Below, in pieces: positions 45,486 to 59,390 of a stretch of 64,000 nucleotides of DNA. Each line of letters begins with the position of its first letter. Position 1 is the stretch's first letter. This stretch comes from Diogma glabrata (lineage: Eukaryota > Arthropoda > Insecta > Diptera > Cylindrotomidae). The stretch covers positions 234,308,046 to 234,372,045 of the forward strand of contig OY856186.1 in assembly GCA_963693315.1 (NCBI GenBank), read 5' to 3'. A program made the position numbers and the translations under genes. Under the pieces are notes generated by a model. That model did no database searches. It worked only from the letters and a program-made list of their open reading frames with translations, and had not been told where the DNA came from.

Positions 45486-47021
45486 TGTTACTCTGTCGGA
45501 AGGATAAAACGTTGTATTGAGGTCGTGTTTAATGAATTTTTTTCGATCGCAAGCTTTTACTCGAAAACTAAAGCATATCATTAAACACCCAATAAAATAC
45601 CAAAATTGTGTAATGTTGCAATGGTAACAGCGCAACAGCTGTTTATTTTATTCTATTAAAACAAACAACCCACACAATTATGGTTGTAGACAAACACAAA
45701 ATACTCACATATTTAGTATTGCTTCAAATTTGATGCGTTCCTTTGTGTTAAAAATAAAAATATAGTACATTTCGTAACAAGTGGAGAAAGTAAGTTATTT
45801 CAGCATTGGTGAAAGTTTGTGCACGAGCGATAGCGAGTGCAAACAATTCACCAATTCTGAAATAACTTACTTTCTCCACGAGTTGCGAACAGTGCTTTTC
45901 ATAATTTCTCACCAAATTCATTAGGTCCACCATCACTCAAGTCACTTGTAGGATCTTGCATTTGTGTTTTGTTTCTGTTTCTGCTCTGAATCAATTTACA
46001 AGGAAGTTGAACAATGAACTGAAATAGTTTGTTTGACAGGAATCACTCGCGTACTTTGATTTAAAAAAGAAAATTTGAGGCCAAAACTTCAGCAGTTACG
46101 ATAAGTAATTGACAACGGTTACGATATGAACTTATCTAAACTGCTTTGATATTGACAGCTTTCGCAACGCTGGACAATTAAAGCAAAGTGTACTTTTTAG
46201 AGAGAAATTATGAAAATTTATTTTTCTGAATGATTTGTTCAATTATGCAATTATTGGTATTAAATAAATAAAAAGGATGACGAAAACGTACTAATTTTCT
46301 TTTTCTCCATACGGAATGAAAGAAAATAATAAAATCGACTTCAAAGGAGTGAAATAAAAGAAATAATACGAGAAAGATATTAAAAAAGATATTAAGAATA
46401 TATACATCGACTTCAAAGGAGTGAAATAAAAGAAATAATACGAGAAAGATATTAAAAAAGATATTAAGAATATATACAGTACATTGATTTTCTGTTTTTC
46501 GTGAGTGAAAATTTGTTCACGTAAACTTAAAACGTTTTCATCTAGCATAGGTAATACAAAATTTTCTACGATATTATTTATATAATAGTAATTTATTGTG
46601 TAAGTGTTTAATGCAATATTTTATTTTTCGAGCAAAAGAATTACAGAAAAACATTGATTTTTTTTTGATTTTTTTGTATAATTAATTCCAAACAATTAAA
46701 TAAATTTGATTAAATTTCGATACCTATTTAATTGTTTGGTATTTTGAAGATGAAATGACCTACAATGAAAGAAATCAAATTTCATCAAAACAAAAACACT
46801 CATAAAACAGAGAATCTTTTTCATAATGGAAATTTAATTAATTTTAATCATAGTAGCCTTCGCTTTTTTAATATTCGAGAATAACATCTAAAGTGCATGT
46901 GAGGTTCGAGAGGAACATCTAAAGTGCGTTGAGTTTATTGTTTTTTTATACAATCAAAGCTTAAATGTTTTTGTTGAATTTTCTATAAAACACAATCAAA
47001 TTTTTATAAAATATAATCAAA
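45486..47021. repeat. 1.53-kb direct repeat A, copy 2
   Basis: Same sequence as 37204-38730 plus its displaced 8 bases. The two copies would be separated by only 9 bp (45477-45485) without the gypsy, i.e. a tandem dimer. It carries hairpins H7 (45525-45588), H2 (45771-45889) and the 72-bp duplication (from 46334). Confidence 0.9.
45771..45889. repeat. CGAG-core hairpin H2, second copy
   Basis: Identical in structure to 37489-37607, core CGAGCGATAGCGAG. Confidence 0.85.
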
Positions 47022-47098
47022 AAAATTTATTTCAGTTCTCTACAATCAAATAAATTGTTTTATGGAACACAATACATTCACACACGCAACATTCGCGG

Positions 47099-47213
47099 AA
47101 CAAAATAAAATTAACAACTGTTTATTTTATTCTGTTAATACTAATAACGCACACAATTGTGGTTGTTAAAGAACAGAACTAAACCTATTTTTATAGTTGT
47201 CGGAAGGATAAAT
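47099..47213. repeat. Outer inverted repeat of the composite, right copy
   Basis: Reads AACAACTGTT, ATAACGCACACAATTGTGGT, CCTATTTTTATAGTTGTCGG then AAGGATAAA, the inverse of 35614-35712. It also resembles 37355-37440 inside repeat A. Confidence 0.65.
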
Positions 47214-48239
47214 GATATTTATTATAAATTTTTAAATTAAAATCGACAGCATAACATTTAAAATTCATGTTCAATTTTTTCAATTGTAACTAGTACTAAA
47301 TAATAAATATAAAGAAATTCGCGAACTCCTTTTTTCTGCGGACTATACTAATGGTCCCTGGAACATCGGTTGAAAAACACTGGCCTATAGCACTACTATA
47401 TTTTAATGTCTATGTTTTTCAAAACGTGAAAAAAGTTATGTTCCACTGTTGTTACATTAACCAACAATATGGTTTCCTAGCTTATGCCATTTGCTTATAG
47501 ATATTGCAACATTAACTAAATTATAAACATTTTTAAATTTTTGTTTTGTCACGATTAACAGACTTGAATAGTTTTCAAGGAAAAAATGTTAAAAGGAAAA
47601 CTAAGTTTTTAAAATGAAAATAAGTAAAATCATAAACAAAAACATTACCAAGAAACAACAAAAGCAGCTTCAAGAATTTAAAATTTCCAAGAATTTATTA
47701 TGAATTAAGTTTAACGACCAATCAATCAGAGTACAAATATATCAAAGCAATAAGTCTAAACAAAAGAACTAAAAATCAACAAAACCTTGATCTCTTTAAT
47801 TTTTTAAAAACTTTAAAGTAATTAAAAAAATAATTTTTGACTTCCAATAAATTTTTTTATATGCATAAATATTTACTTATGGATTTTTTTTATATTTAAA
47901 ATTTTCTATCTGTATCTGCCTAGCAAATAGAATTTAATTTCCGTTTGGATAAACCATATATAACGCTAAGTAATAAAGTTTATGTAAATGTTGTTGTTAT
48001 TTATATGAAATTTTAATGTAGGAAAATAAAATTTTTTCTTGTACAAACTTTTTTAATTTTTTTTATTATAACTTTCTAAAGTTGTCATGAAATTGATATA
48101 TCAGGGTGGATTTGGATTGAGTTGGCTTAGTACACACCTTAAAATTACATTTTTGATGAAATTATAATTACAACTTCTCAAACAATTATTCTACAGTATA
48201 AACGTCGGTGTATGAAAATTGATCTACGATAAAGTAGTA
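47214..48239. other. Non-coding AT-rich stretch
   Basis: No gene, RNA or ordered repeat recognised. Confidence 0.45.
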
Positions 48240-49258
48240 CTTGCTCCCAGAGGCCTAGCTAGGGGCGGGGACTAGAGGCGGTCCGCCCTGGGTGTCACCC
48301 GTTTTGGGGTGACACCCGACCTTAAAAAACTTAAACAAACCATCACAATGTTTTCAACGATAAATCACTTAGAAACCATTTTAACCAGGTTATCCATATA
48401 ATTTTAATTTATAAATTGTGATACTTATAAATGTGTCTTATAAATGTGTTATTGGTTCAAAAAGAATCTATTCTACTTTTTAAAATTTTTAAGTTATTAC
48501 GTGAAATAAAATTTTAACAATATTAATGAATCAACATGTTGAGCATTGAATACCATACCATCACCACAATTACTCAATAGCCTTGAATATTCCTATTGAT
48601 ACCATATTAACTTTTTTTTACGGTATATTATTTAGTATGCAGAATGATTCTTTAACGACCAGGTCTGAAAACACATATGCTGAATAATGTATAAGAAAAG
48701 TGGTTTACGTCGATAATGTTTCACCCTTTGCTGGATTCTTTTAGAGATCCTTGGCTACATAAATGTAAAGTCTTCAATTTTTTTTTAAAAGTGGTGTAGC
48801 TATTGTTATTAACTATGTAAATGGTTTGCAAAAATAGACTTTAAATTTTGTTTATTTTTCTTCTTAGGAAGGTATTCCTTAAATCATCAGTCTTTAAAAC
48901 ATTTTCCGGTTTTCCCGATATAAAATTTTTCACAAAAATCACATTTAATTTTGTAAATTATTGAGCATGATTCTAATTGGATATTTAATTTTGGTTTCAA
49001 TTCTTTATATAAAATATCTTTTAGGATTTTATATTTATATTTTTTAAATAGTTCCTTATAATATTAGGCATATGATTTGTATATTCCATTTTATCATATA
49101 TTATTTGATATAAGCTATTACAAGGAAAATTAAATTTCTTGGCGGTGTATTTAGTCGTTAACACAGTGTACTTATTATGAACTAGACATATATGTATCCT
49201 ACAAATATATTTAGAATTAATGCTTTGCTGATACCTATACTATAATTAATAGTTATTT

Positions 49259-49373
49259 GTTTAACTAGGCAGCAAAGTAGTAGATTGACTGCCGCGGCTG
49301 ATAGTTCATAGCCGAGCGAGCGAGGCTAGGAATTCAGCCAAGGCAGTCAATCTACCTTGCTGCCGAGTTGAAC
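49259..49373. repeat. CGAG-core hairpin H3
   Basis: GTTTAACTAGGCAGCAAAG and GTAGATTGACTGCC pair with their inverses; inner stem ATAGCC/GGCTA; apex CCGAGCGAGCGAGG (49312-49325). Lies at the left end of the 49265-49592 element. Confidence 0.8.
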
Positions 49374-49592
49374 ATATAATTTTTTCTCCGATTAATTACA
49401 ATGATATGTAATTTAATAATTATTACTTTAAAAATAAAGCAAAATTTTAAAAATGAAAAAAAAATCGATTAAAAAAATTTTTTTTTAAATCGCAATATCT
49501 GTTTATTTCTATGAAGTCTAATTATTTTGCTGCCTAGGCAGCAAAGTACTTGCTTTGCTGCCTATGCAGGAAAAGTGCCACTTTGCTGACTA
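49265..49592. mobile_element. Small element with CTAGGCAGCAAAGT ends
   Basis: The left end CTAGGCAGCAAAGT and right end ACTTTGCTGACTA are inverted with one change. CAGCAAAG words and a perfect 18-bp palindrome TTGCTGCCTAGGCAGCAA (about 49529-49546) lie near the right end. It is inserted in the 5' part of the hAT element. Confidence 0.5.
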
Positions 49593-49689
49593 AAATAAGT
49601 CTGCAAAATTTATATTTGCTGTCTATCGGAGAAAAAAAAATTTTTTTAGATTTCGTTTAGCAACTATCCCAAAAAATAAATATCCCACG

Positions 49690-52486
49690 ATGAGTTCATA
49701 CTTCTTAAAGAAAAAGTGGGTTCCAGCAGAGAAAGACCAAATCTATAAATATGTTACAAAACCTGATGATAGCCAAGGTTCATCAAAAGAAACTGATTCT
49801 CTCGTTGATGCAACGAATGTTTCAGAGAATATTGGCTCATCTTCGGAAAGTAACAGCGACAATACAGAATTAATAATGATAACCTATGATGAAAACGAAT
49901 TAGAAAGAAATACTGAAAATGACAGTGATAATGCTGCAGTATTTGCATAGGTGAATCACTTCAGGACTTAAGAGATGTATCACATTGGAATATACTCGTC
50001 TCTGATAATGTTCGCATTGAAATCATAAAAAAAGGAAGTGAACATTTTCAAAATAGAGAAGGGTCGTTTGTTACTGTATCTAGACACGGGTTGGACATAA
50101 AAGGTGATGTTCGCCATCTTGCTAAAGAATGGTATTATAAAGTGATGCCTTATGGTGATAAAAGTCTGCGGTCATGGATGGTTTATTGTCCTTTAAATAA
50201 TAACCTGTACTGCTTCTTCTGTCGTATATTAGCTGTCACCAATAGTAATAATACAAAATCTACGACTGGATTTCAGAAGTGGTGGAAACTAAATCCCAGA
50301 GTAACCGACCATGAAACTTCAAATGAACATCTCGAGAATTTAGAAAACCGGAAAACTTTGGAAATGAGGTTAAAGTTTCATAAAACGATAGGAGACTCAG
50401 CATTGCAATTGATAGATAATGAAAAACAGAAGTGGAAACATCTTTTATCCAGATTATTGGATATAACTTTGTTTTTATCTAAACAAAACCTAGCATTTCG
50501 TCAACATAATGAAGGATAAAGTTCTTCAAATAAAGGCAATCTATTGTCAAAGTATGATGTAGTGTTAAAAGAACACATTTTGAATTTGGAGCATGGTAAA
50601 TCACCAAAAGTATCATATTTGTCACCAGATATACGAAATGAGTTCATAAATGTTTTAGCGAACCACGTAAAGTTTAAGTTTGTCAACGAAATTAAATCGG
50701 TTATATATTTTGGAATTATGTTTGATAGCACACCTGACATATTTTCACATATTGATCAAATGTCAGAAAAGATTCGTTATGTGAAAATTGATGGTAGAAA
50801 AGTGGAAATCAAGGAAGTATTCCTTGGATTTTTTCCTTTACATGGAAAAAAGCCGCTGATTTAAGCGATGAAATTTTAACACTGAAAAAAAATTGAAGTA
50901 ATGACAACCTTATCTCGAAGTTGGCAGTTTATTATTCATGCAAAGAAAAGATATTTACAAACAATTTCACCGTGATTGGGACAACTACTTAGTACTCAGT
51001 AACATTGTCCTGACAACAGAATGAGGTTTATTTAAAATATAAAATGTTATATCCAATACCACAGTAGTTGAATAAAGTTAATAACTATTTCCATGAAAAT
51101 ATATTTCTTTGGCCTTATTTCATGAATGTTTCATTTTAAAATTTAAGTATTTGAGATTAATTGAACTATATTTTATTTTCACATAAATATTTCATGTGAT
51201 TGTCTCAGCTACATCGGCTTATAATTGTACAGTTGTTGAATCAATCTCGTAGTTCGATTCGCCATAGCTGCCCGCAAGGTGAGGTTGAGACAACTGCATT
51301 TTGATTGGAAATAGGACATCTTTTTTCAGTGTAAAAATCTTGAAAAGGTATAGATGTTATAAATTGTCGTTCCCAAGGTTATGATAATGCAGCTGTTATG
51401 AGAAGTATAAATGGAGAAGTGCAAGCTATGATTAAAGCAAAAAATAACAAAGCAATTTTTGTGGGCTGCATAGATCATTCAATTAATTTATGTGGCCAAC
51501 ACTTATTTGTACAAAATGTAGCTTGTGTAACGTTTTTCGGAACAGTGGAAGCCATTTTTACATGTTTTTCTGCTTCGACTAGCCGCTTGGAAGTACTTGT
51601 TAAATACAACAAAGCAACTGTTAAAAGACTCTTAACAGCGCATTGGAGTGCTCATTATGCTGCAGTAAAAGTATTGGCTGAAAATTTTGATGGGATTGTG
51701 GCTGCAATTGAGAAGCTAAGTGATCAAAAAGAAAATGTAGACACTAGACACATTATCAATGAAGCGTGTGATTTTACGTTTCTTTGCTATCTTTTGTTTT
51801 GGAATGATATTGTAATGGAAATAATATCTGTGCTCAGATTGGATTGCAAAGCAAGGGCTTGAATATTGATCAATTAGTTACAAAAATAGAGTCAACTCGT
51901 AACGAAGTCACATTGTAGAAGAGGCAATAGATCTTGCTGCGAAATAATCGGAGGACTATGACATTCCAATGGAAGGCCGAATTCGTCGTAAAAACGTAAA
52001 AAACGAATGGAGTTTGCCCCTGATGTTGGACTAACACTGAGAGCTCAACTTAAAAAGGACATGCTGGAATGTCTGGACCGATTCAGTGTTGAACTCCGAA
52101 CTAAACTTAAGTCAGTTCAAGATTTAGCCTCATTGTTCGAGGTTGTGCAGACAAACACTTAGCTATTGGCGAACAGTGAAGAGTTGAAATTATCTGTATC
52201 AAAATTTACCGGTTTTTATGATGAGGTATCGGCAGAACTTCTCATAGAGATACAAAGGTTGAGGAGGCATTTAAAAGCGGCCAATGTTACAGTTTCTAAC
52301 TGGGTGTACCTAGACTTTTCGAAATTCATCGTAGAATGGGATTTTTCAGAATTTCTTCCGAATCTTACAGTCGCACTAAAATTATTTATGACTATTTGCG
52401 TAATTAAAAACTACTTGCGGGCAACAATGACACAATTTAGCTTATTAATAATAATGCTCATTTGTATAAATAAAAAAAAATTATAA
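49690..52486 (+). pseudogene. TTF-finger / DUF4371 hAT transposase (ZMYM-like), broken
   Basis: Pieces in order: 49690-49950 (MSSYFLKKKW start, acidic), then from about 49950 GESLQDLRDVSHWN and 50091-50519 with a TTF zinc finger (SWMVYCPLNNNLYCFFCRIL ... WWKLNPRVTDHETSNEHL). Next is 50544-50864, the DUF4371 start (YLSPDIRNEFINVL, IMFDSTPDI, DQMSEKIRYV, FLGFFPLHG). A 452-bp MITE then interrupts the frame (50880-51331). From 51346 it resumes with IDVINCRSQGYDNAAVMR, DHSINLCGQH, VTFFGTVEA and LLTAHWSAHYAAVKVL, and ends in 52166-52486. Several stops and shifts (near 49949, 50517, 51340, 51861) make it inactive. Confidence 0.85.
50880..51331. mobile_element. 452-bp MITE with CACTGAAAAAA ends in the transposase
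   Basis: CACTGAAAAAAAATTG (50880) and the inverse of TCTTTTTTCAGTG (ending 51331) match. TAA flanks both sides. It splits the DUF4371 coding between two recognisable motifs. A hairpin with CAGTTGTTGAATC / GTTGAGACAACTG lies at 51230-51295. Confidence 0.7.
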
Positions 52487-52585
52487 ATTACGTTTATCGG
52501 CTTTTTATTATTATTGATATTTTTTATTTTTGGGGTGACACCACAATATCCGCCCCGGGTGCCACCCATGCTAGCTACGCCACTG

Positions 52586-52888
52586 CTTGCTTCTATATTT
52601 AATTACCAACAAACCAACGTTTTATAGATAGCTTACATTTAAATAACATTTGGGCAATTCTTTTGAAAAAGTGCATTTATTTGTCGTTTTTTTAAAATCT
52701 GAAAAAACTTTCCACCAATTTGTTGACGAATTAAAAGAAATAAATTTAGATTTTTGAAGTGAAAACTTCTTTAGCCGCGTTGCAAAATTTTATATGGACT
52801 AAAATCTATATATTCACGTTACCAATTTTTAAATCAGGAAAATATTTTTAAATATGAAACACATCCATCATTTCTTAACGTTTGAAAT
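52586..52888. other. Non-coding stretch
   Basis: Nothing recognised between the hAT element and the tRNA-like sequence. Confidence 0.4.
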
Positions 52889-52952
52889 TGCGATGTGGAT
52901 AACGCGCTCGACTGTTGTTCTGTAGATCGTGAGTTCAATTCCTGGACTGGTA
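52889..52952 (+). ncRNA. tRNA-like SINE head followed by a T-run
   Basis: GCGATGTGGATAACGCGCTC (A-box region) and GAGTTCAATTCCTGGACTGG (B-box region), 64 bases in all, resemble a tRNA-Arg-type body without a paired acceptor stem. A T-rich run (52955-52979) that could end Pol III transcription follows. Confidence 0.5.
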
Positions 52953-53124
52953 CATTTTTTTTATTGTTTTTTTTTTTACTTTTTATTAAATACCATTAAA
53001 ATTATTATTTTAGGTAGATTTCATATAAAAATCTACCTATTTCAATGTCCGTCATCTCGGAATTTCGGAAAAATTTTGATGCCAAACGACTATATATGTA
53101 AAGCGGAGACGGAAAAACAAAAAA

Positions 53125-53790
<666 letters not shown>

Positions 53791-54304
53791 AAATCCGATT
53801 CTAATTGCACACATATCTGTCTGATCCCGAAATCTACCTATTTCTAACGGATATACCTGCCGCTCGGACTTTTTATTCATGAATTCATAAAAATAATAAA
53901 AATTGATCTATAATGCAGTTTTTTAAAGCTATATTGCTACTGTCTTTTGCAATTTGCATTCTAGTCATCATGCTAAATAAATATTGAACGTAGGAAAGAT
54001 AGTATATAACCTGAAACAATTACATTTGTATATCAAAATTGTTGGTTTGAAGTTGTATGTAATACATGTTTAAAGCTCACAATAGCTCACATGATTCAAA
54101 GCTCACAATTACGAGACGGAAATCGCATAAATTCTATATAAAGAAGCATAGCTTATGTATGATTAAACCTGGATGGTAATCATGATAAATAAAATAATTA
54201 AAAATGGTGACACTTAGCCGATAGTGATTTACAAACGGCAACAATGCGCATTAATACCAATTAATTTACTTAGCTTTCCGCAGGAAGATTTGTAAAATTT
54301 AAAA

Positions 54305-54480
54305 TTGTTGATCTATGTGACAACCACGCGTACTTTAGTCCCTGCTATTGGCGTATGAGTTATCTTGTGATATCGTATACCACTGGCAATAGCAGTGCAA
54401 GCTCATTAGCCAAAGTGATATCTTAGAGGTGCTAGCGGATGAAGTATTAACTATACCATCCCTTACTCTAAGTTATGGAA
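54305..54480 (+). repeat. Inverted repeat family X, left copy
   Basis: ATCTATGTGACAACCACGCG, ATACCACTGGCAATAGCAGT and the tail AGCCAAAGTGATATCTTAG match the reverse complement of 58845-59008. Confidence 0.7.
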
Positions 54481-54483
54481 TAT

Positions 54484-54632
54484 TCTTTGATGATACGCTA
54501 TTTTTTTTTTAAATAAAATGTGTTTGGTAGTAGAAATTACAAGGTATGTTACAACAACACATAAAAAACTTTTAAGAACAAGGTCCCACAACAATTCATG
54601 CTTTCTAAGGTGTTGATAGACGCAAATTTTTC
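54484..54632 (-). repeat. A-tailed retroposed 3' end, copy 2
   Basis: On the minus strand it reads towards an A-run with GGGACCTTGTTCTTAAAAG and TTTTTTATGTGTTGTTGTAA, as at 24078-24229. Confidence 0.65.
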
Positions 54633-54657
54633 TATGATATGTTTTGATTATTTTAAA

Positions 54658-55884
<1,227 letters not shown>

Positions 55885-55944
55885 AGATATAAAAATGTAT
55901 ATAATAGTTGCTTGGAATGCTGATAGATGTGAAACCCAGAATAA

Positions 55945-57795
55945 TCTATAATAATAAAATAAAGTGTTTGTCTGTCTGCGTGCGATCTCCAGCAAAATCT
56001 GTAGCACACAGGAGTCTGAAATTTTGTCAGGAGAAGGCCATTAACAGGTACTAATGCACCTCGGAGCCGAAATTTTGAAATTTAATTTAGATTTTTTATA
56101 ATTAATAATTTTAATTTTCCTAATGGTTAAATGTATGCCTAAATGTATATTATATTTTATTCTTGAATTTTATCTATAATAATAAAATAAAGTGTTTGTC
56201 TGTCTGCGTGCGACCTCCAGCAAAATCTGTAGCACACAGGAGTCTGAAATTTTGTCAGGAGAAGGCCATTAACAGGTACTAATGCACCTCGGAGCCGAAA
56301 TTTTGAAATTTAATTTAGATTTTTTATAATTAATAATTTTAATTTTCCTAATGGTTAAATGTATGCCTAAATGTATATTATATTTTATACTTGAATTTTA
56401 TTCAGCTTTTACTCAGTTATCTTTGATCGATTCATTTTTCCGCAAAACAGAATTACCATTCAAATGGAAAATTAAAGTATAATGTGACAAACAAATTCAT
56501 TTAGATGAAAATTATATACATTTATATATTTATTATATACATACATGATACAATTGTATGTATCCAACACATTACGTTGCAACAAATATTTCTAATTTAC
56601 AACAAACACGTTCTTGGTTTGGTGTATATAAATGTGTAATGCATATTTTATTTGGTTTAAATATATGTGACACATGTTCAAAATATAGAAAATTGGAAAA
56701 TTGAAAAATTCTTTTCCTCTTTTTAGAAACATTGATGCAGCAAGTTTTTGCAATGGAACCTTTGTATTGAAGAAAAGGATTATGAACAATAATATCAAAG
56801 CTACAGGTTGAAAGTGTTTTACTTATTAAGAAAAATATGCGTCCCCATTAATTTTAAAAACAAACAAACAATGTAGGTTATTTGAATAAATCGGTAAAAT
56901 ATATGCAAATATGTCAACAAATGAAGTGATTTGACTGGTTTTAGATTAGTATATAAGTCTGGATTTATAATTGATATTATTCTTATTATTATTTTTATAT
57001 TATACTACAAATTAGTCTTATTATTATGTTTGTCCAAATTTTTTTTTTAAAACTCTGGCAGAAATGTCGAAATAAGACGATGGCCATAAATCGACAAAAC
57101 CCAAAAAACGAAAACCTTCACTAAAAATGCTGTCATTCTTAGACCGGTTTTTCGATCAAAATCGTGTTTCGTATCAAACATCTGCGCTATGCATATTTAG
57201 TCTGCTCTTCAAAGTTTTCTTTCAGTGACATGCTCCATTACTAATAAAAGCACACAGAGCAGAGCGCATGTAGAGCATTGGAAATAGTTGGTAAAATATA
57301 TTTGAAAATCTAAATTGACTTTATTTAAGATCAGCAAATAATCTGGATAGATTGATAAATGAAATTAGTCAACATGAAATGGTACGATAAAACAGTAAAT
57401 TTTAGTGCGGTGTGCCTATTTTGTATCGCAAGTATGACGGTTCCAGAGTAAGTCATTGATAACTGTAACACCCAATAAACGAATGTTTTGATGTTCACCT
57501 AATTTTTCGCGACACATATTAAGCCGATTAACGCGAAAAATTGCAAGTGTTTAATTTAAACTCTCCGAAACTCTTTACCAATCACTTTCAAATGTTGACC
57601 TTCCTTTCAATTTTCAATTGGATTGATCAGCTAGAGTGCTAATGATCTCTGTTATTCATATTTCCCAAATGAAAAAATTAAAATAGGCTTCTTCTATTCT
57701 CATTACGACTCTTTGAAATTATTCTTACTAATTCAACAAAATCTACGCACACAAACTTTTTTATAGGCGTAGCAACGTACGCCGGGTCCTGCTAG
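55945..57795 (+). mobile_element. Non-autonomous Helitron 2 with duplicated 5' end
   Basis: The 5' end TCTATAATAATAAAATAAAG follows an A at 55944. The 3' end has the hairpin GGCGTAGCAACGTACGCC, GGGTCCTG and CTAG (57792-57795) before T. The first 228 bases (55945-56172) are repeated at 56173-56400 with a couple of changes. The body shares blocks with Helitron 1 (for example GATCGATTC...CCGCAAAACAGAAT, near 56425-56450 and inverted at 55665-55700). It captured a LINE scrap at 57425-57565. Confidence 0.85.
57425..57565 (-). pseudogene. LINE reverse transcriptase scrap
   Basis: The minus strand reads CREKLGEHQNIRLLGVTVIN then DLLWNRH. It is the same LINE segment as 60920-61330 (the KLGVTI-SxLxWNxHI region), here inside Helitron 2. 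Confidence 0.6.
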
Positions 57796-57927
57796 TTTTA
57801 ATGATTTTAATTTAAACATTCTGAAATTTTAATTTGCAATGCTACAATAATTGGAAGACAGACAAAAAACACAGCTATTTCACAGATTTAAGTTCTCACT
57901 TCTGTCGGCAGTCCTTAACACTGCCTT

Positions 57928-58395
57928 CTTTTTTTGCCATTTTTCATTTATGTATATATTTTTTATGAATTATTCGTTGGACTACTGTGATATCAGTTAA
58001 TTATTTCAAAATTAGACTGATAATTTTTAATATTCCAGTAGGCCAGAGTCCAGACGTATAAATATTTGTTATTAGTATAATTCAAATGTTATTGGTGAAA
58101 TTGAATGGTGTCATTACATTTTAGAGAATTTCATTGGTTTAAATTAAAATAAAACTAAGTCAAAAAATGTTCAGTTATAATTTCTCAAGGGCGGTGATAA
58201 TTCGAAATAATTTTTTGCTAAAAATTTCGAAAGCAAGTAGATTGAAAAAATCACGAGGCCGTAGGCCGAGGGTTTTTATCAATACCACTTGCTTGAGGAA
58301 TTGTTCAAAAAAATATGAGAATTTATCAACGAACGAGGGGAATTCGTAAATAGAACATTTTTTACCGTTTTTCATTCTTTATATATTTTTTATTT
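57928..58395 (+). repeat. Inverted repeat family Y, left copy (rearranged)
   Basis: 57928-58042 (TTTTGCCATTTTTCATTT..., TGTGATATCAGTTAATTATT) and 58165-58390 (AAGGGCGGTGATAATTCGAA ... ACGAACGAGGGGAATTCGT) are both found inverted in 59070-59390, but in the other order. Confidence 0.75.
58231..58294. repeat. CGAG-core hairpin H4
   Basis: AAGCAAGTAGATTGAAAAA pairs with TTTTTATCAATACCACTTGC; apex CGAGGCCGTAGGCCGAG (58254-58270). Confidence 0.8.
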
Positions 58396-58533
58396 TTTTT
58401 TTAATAAAATGTGTTGTGTAGTAGGAATTACAATATGTGTCACAATACACATAAAAACCTTTGAAGACCAAGGTCCCACATCAACATACGTTCAAAGATG
58501 TTGATGGACGTAAATCTTTCTTATTTTGTTTTT
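58384..58533 (-). repeat. A-tailed retroposed 3' end, copy 3
   Basis: Minus strand GGGACCTTGGTCTTCAAAGG, then TTTTTATGTGTATTGTGACA and an A-run at 58395-58384. Confidence 0.65.
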
Positions 58534-58844
58534 TTTATATTTTTGGTTAAAGAATGTATAACTAAAGAAAAAATCCTATCACTGACAAAATATGACATAA
58601 GCCAATATTTTATGATAGAATAGAGAAAATAAAAGTAAATTAAAAAATAAATAGCAAACTTTTACAAAAATTTGCTGAAACAAAACAAAACTGTAGTTGC
58701 CAATAATCCAGCCGGTTGCATGTTCCTTGATGCTGTGACGCTCTGTCTTTCAATTGAAGATTAAAGCCCACACATAGTTATATGAAGGCTCGTTTTTTAA
58801 AGAAAGCAATTGCGTCTCAACACCAAGGATTATTTCACAGCTAA
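58534..58844. other. Non-coding stretch
   Basis: Nothing recognised. Confidence 0.4.
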
Positions 58845-59008
58845 GATTGAGGGTGCTACCATTGACTGGATATAGCTCATCCGCCACCACCCCTAAGATG
58901 TCACCTTGGCTAGTGATATCTCACTGCTATTGCCAGTGGTATGTGATATCTCACGTTAACTCGTATGTCAATAGCAGGAACTGAAGTACGCGGGGTTGTC
59001 ACACCCGT
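58845..59008 (-). repeat. Inverted repeat family X, right copy
   Basis: Reverse complement of the 54305-54480 family, with ATACCACTGGCAATAGCAGT conserved and GTGATATC / GATATCAC words inside. Confidence 0.7.
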
Positions 59009-59069
59009 AGATCAAAAATAAAAAAATATTCAAAACAATAAAAACTGATCCCTCCATGCGGCAGATATC

Positions 59070-59390
59070 CCTACTGGGATATTAAAAATTATCAGTCTAA
59101 TTTTGAAATAATTAACTGATATCACAGTAGGCCAACGTATAATTCATAAAAAATATATAAAGAAATGAAAAATGGCAAAAATTTTTCTAAACGAATTCCC
59201 CTCGTTCGTTGAAAAATTCTCATAATTTTTTGAAAAATTCCTCAAGCAAGTGGTATTGATAAAAGCTCTCGGCCTACGGCTTCGTGCTTTTATCAATATA
59301 CCTGCTTTCGAAATTTTTGGCAAAAAATTATTTCGAATTATCACCGCCCTTGGGAAACTACAACTGATAATTTTTAAAATTATTATAATA
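59070..59390 (-). repeat. Inverted repeat family Y, right copy with hairpin H4'
   Basis: Contains the whole family Y unit in one piece. Its hairpin (59244-59307) has apex CGAAGCCGTAGGCCGAG on the minus strand and the same AAGCAAGTGG stem end as H4. Confidence 0.75.

Larger units (their letters stand above)
48248..52585 (+). mobile_element. TTF/DUF4371-type hAT transposon, decayed, 4.3 kb
   Basis: The left end CAGAGGCCTAGCTAGGGGC and inverted right end CAGTGGCGTAGCTAGCATGG share the hAT CAGNGGCNTAGCTAG start; GGGTGTCACCC-type words follow in both. Flanks CTTGCTCC (48240-48247) and CTTGCTTC (52586-52593) are an 8-bp duplication with one change. The transposase (49690-52486) is broken, and two smaller elements lie inside (49265-49592, 50880-51331). 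Confidence 0.9.

Noticed and set aside
37204..47021. Repeat A copies as LTRs of a larger element
   Set aside because: The gypsy between them has its own LTRs and target duplication, and removing it leaves the A copies only 9 bp apart with no internal region.
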